Positions 19,434 to 20,316 of a stretch of DNA of 20,316 bases are shown piece by piece. The stretch spans positions 12,050 to 32,365 of the forward strand of contig DNGI01000484.1 in the NCBI GenBank assembly GCA_003486645.1, given 5' to 3'. Source of the DNA: Cyanobacteria bacterium UBA11370. Its GTDB lineage: Bacteria; Cyanobacteriota; Cyanobacteriia; Cyanobacteriales; Coleofasciculaceae. A program made the translations under genes and the position numbers. Positions within the stretch are counted from its first letter, which is position 1. The number at the start of each line of letters is the position of its first letter. Below the pieces are notes generated by a model. It made no database searches. It saw only the letters and a list, made by a program, of their open reading frames with translations, and had not been told where the DNA came from.

Positions 19434-19822
19434 TACGTTACCTGACGCTAGTCGAAGTACTTAGTCTGCACCGTCAGATTATCGAGCAATCAGGAGGTGC
19501 TTTGGGTGTGCGTGACTTGGGTGCATTGGAATCTGCTCTAGGTCAACCTCGCATGACATTTGGTGGGGAAGATTTGTATCCAACGCTGGCTGATAAAGCT
19601 GCTGCTCTGGGTTTCTCCATTGTGATGAATCATCCATTTGTGGATGGCAATAAGCGCACAGGTCATGCGGCAATGGAAACGTTCTTGGTCTTGAATGGGA
19701 TGGAGATTAGCGCTTCTGTCGATGAGCAAGAACAGGTTATCCTCGCGTTAGCATCTGGTAATTCAGAGCGCGAGTCGTTTGTCGAGTGGTTGAAGAAACA
19801 TATCACAGCGATCGAACAGTAG
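19430..19822 (+). CDS. doc: Doc-type (death-on-curing) toxin, Fic fold
   Basis: A 130-residue protein of normal Doc length. The active-site loop HPFVDGNKRTG (H68, F70, D72, N74, K75, R76) has the HxFx(D/N)xNKR form of Doc rather than the GNGR of AMP-transferring Fic proteins. Doc proteins phosphorylate elongation factor EF-Tu and thereby stop translation. The N-terminal half (YLTLVEVLSLHRQIIEQSGG, VRDLGALESALGQP) is typical of the family. Directly coupled to the upstream antitoxin. Appears intact. Confidence 0.94.
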   Translation: MIRYLTLVEVLSLHRQIIEQSGGALGVRDLGALESALGQPRMTFGGEDLYPTLADKAAALGFSIVMNHPFVDGNKRTGHAAMETFLVLNGMEISASVDEQEQVILALASGNSERESFVEWLKKHITAIEQ

Positions 19823-19893
19823 CTTCAACTATTACAGAATCAATCCTGATGATGGTTCGAGAACTCCACTATTCTATGGAGAGGTGAAAATTG

Positions 19894-20163
19894 ATGCAGA
19901 AAACCGATATCACGTCATCCCCCGCACTCGATCCAGTGACGGATGATTGGCAATTTACAGAAGTCTGGATCGATCCAATGTTGTCACCTCCCTATGTATT
20001 ACTACTCCTGAGCAACCCAGCAGGACACTGTTATGTGTACGATCCTGCCGAGGGTTATAAGGTGATATTTACCAGTTCAACCTACCAAGAAGCGCAAAAT
20101 TGGCTGTTAGAAGATGAATATGAGCCAATTGAAGGGCGACTCTCAGCATTTGATTTTCAGTAG
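19894..20163 (+). CDS. Small conserved-looking protein, function unknown
   Basis: An 89-residue acidic protein starting MQKTDITSSPALDPV. GAGAGGTG 7 nt before the ATG supports this start. It has aromatic and proline-rich beta-type segments (WQFTEVWIDPMLSPPYVLLLLSNPAGHCYVYDP) and an acidic helix near the end (TYQEAQNWLLEDEYEPIEGRL). There is no signal peptide, metal site or DNA-binding motif. It lies 71 bp after doc on the same strand and might share its transcript, but a functional link is not evident. Family not recognised. Confidence 0.6.
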   Translation: MQKTDITSSPALDPVTDDWQFTEVWIDPMLSPPYVLLLLSNPAGHCYVYDPAEGYKVIFTSSTYQEAQNWLLEDEYEPIEGRLSAFDFQ

Positions 20164-20223
20164 AGTGCGATCGCTCTCTCTCATTAGCAGTAAGGGAGGA
20201 TTTCCCTGTAATCATTGAGATGC

Positions 20224-20262
20224 GATGGGTTTAGTTGTTAGAGTTTCAAGAGGAGCGATCGC
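20224..20262 (+). repeat. Dispersed repeat R, right-end fragment
   Basis: GATGGGTTTAGTTGTTAGAG followed by TTTCAAGAGGAGCGATCGC matches the last 39 bp of repeat R copies 2 and 4 with a few changes. The rest of the element is absent. Confidence 0.55.
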
Positions 20263-20316
20263 ACGTCGGTTGAAAGATGTGTCTCAACAATAACGAACTG
20301 TATTTCTCTGCAACAC

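Overview
The window looks like the chromosome (or a large replicon) of a filamentous, Nostoc-type cyanobacterium. The HIP1 octamer GCGATCGC and its GCGATCG core recur throughout, there are short heptanucleotide tandem repeats and very small dispersed repeats, and the gene families (RsmI, rhomboid, DUF2281/VapC, Doc) fit that group. No rRNA genes, CRISPR array, integrase or transposase were seen.

Layout. 1-2510: a DUF1772-like membrane protein, a ribbon-helix-helix (RHH) gene divergent from a 76-aa unknown gene, two odd tRNA genes (Lys and an Arg-like) with a small repeat inside the T-loop, and a VapBC-type toxin-antitoxin pair. 2509-3252: a gene with a HEPN-like C-terminus. 3372-8630: a minus-strand array of 31 tRNA genes covering every amino acid except proline. 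It is interrupted by a LAGLIDADG endonuclease (opposite strand), a 209-aa coiled-coil protein and an HNH endonuclease. 9208-10563: a second HEPN-like gene. 10741-11529: a lipoprotein. 11686-13909: a probable type II restriction-modification (R-M) system made of a palindromic operator, a controller protein, a candidate endonuclease and an m5C methyltransferase. The methyltransferase gene lies directly behind rsmI (13915-14781). 14876-16462: a rhomboid protease with a TPR-like N-terminus. 16622-17236: a second, rearranged copy of the RHH/76-aa module. 17322-18107: a PD-(D/E)XK nuclease-like protein. 18348-18884: a membrane protein. 19236-19822: an RHH/Doc toxin-antitoxin pair. 19894-20163: a small unknown gene. 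Copies of a roughly 150-bp dispersed repeat lie between the accessory genes.

The most unusual content is in the tRNAs. Three tRNA genes carry a 23-25 nt hairpin repeat at exactly the same T-loop position (between T54 and C56). Four array tRNAs (Ile, Thr-TGT, Gln-TTG, Tyr) combine A18 in the D-loop with G55 in the T-loop, apparently a coupled replacement of the universal G18-U55 contact. The array also holds a Gly(ACC) gene, a Leu(TAG) gene on a class I body, a Met gene with an 8-bp acceptor stem, a His gene without an encoded G-1, and a mixture of genes with and without encoded CCA.

How the parts might work together is inference. The array has the look of the large mobile or phage-derived tRNA clusters known from some cyanobacteria and phages. 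It sits among genes of families that cut RNA or stop translation (two HEPN-like proteins, VapC, Doc) and DNA-defence genes (R-M, PD-(D/E)XK). A role as a back-up or decoy tRNA set during stress or phage attack is possible but not shown by the sequence.
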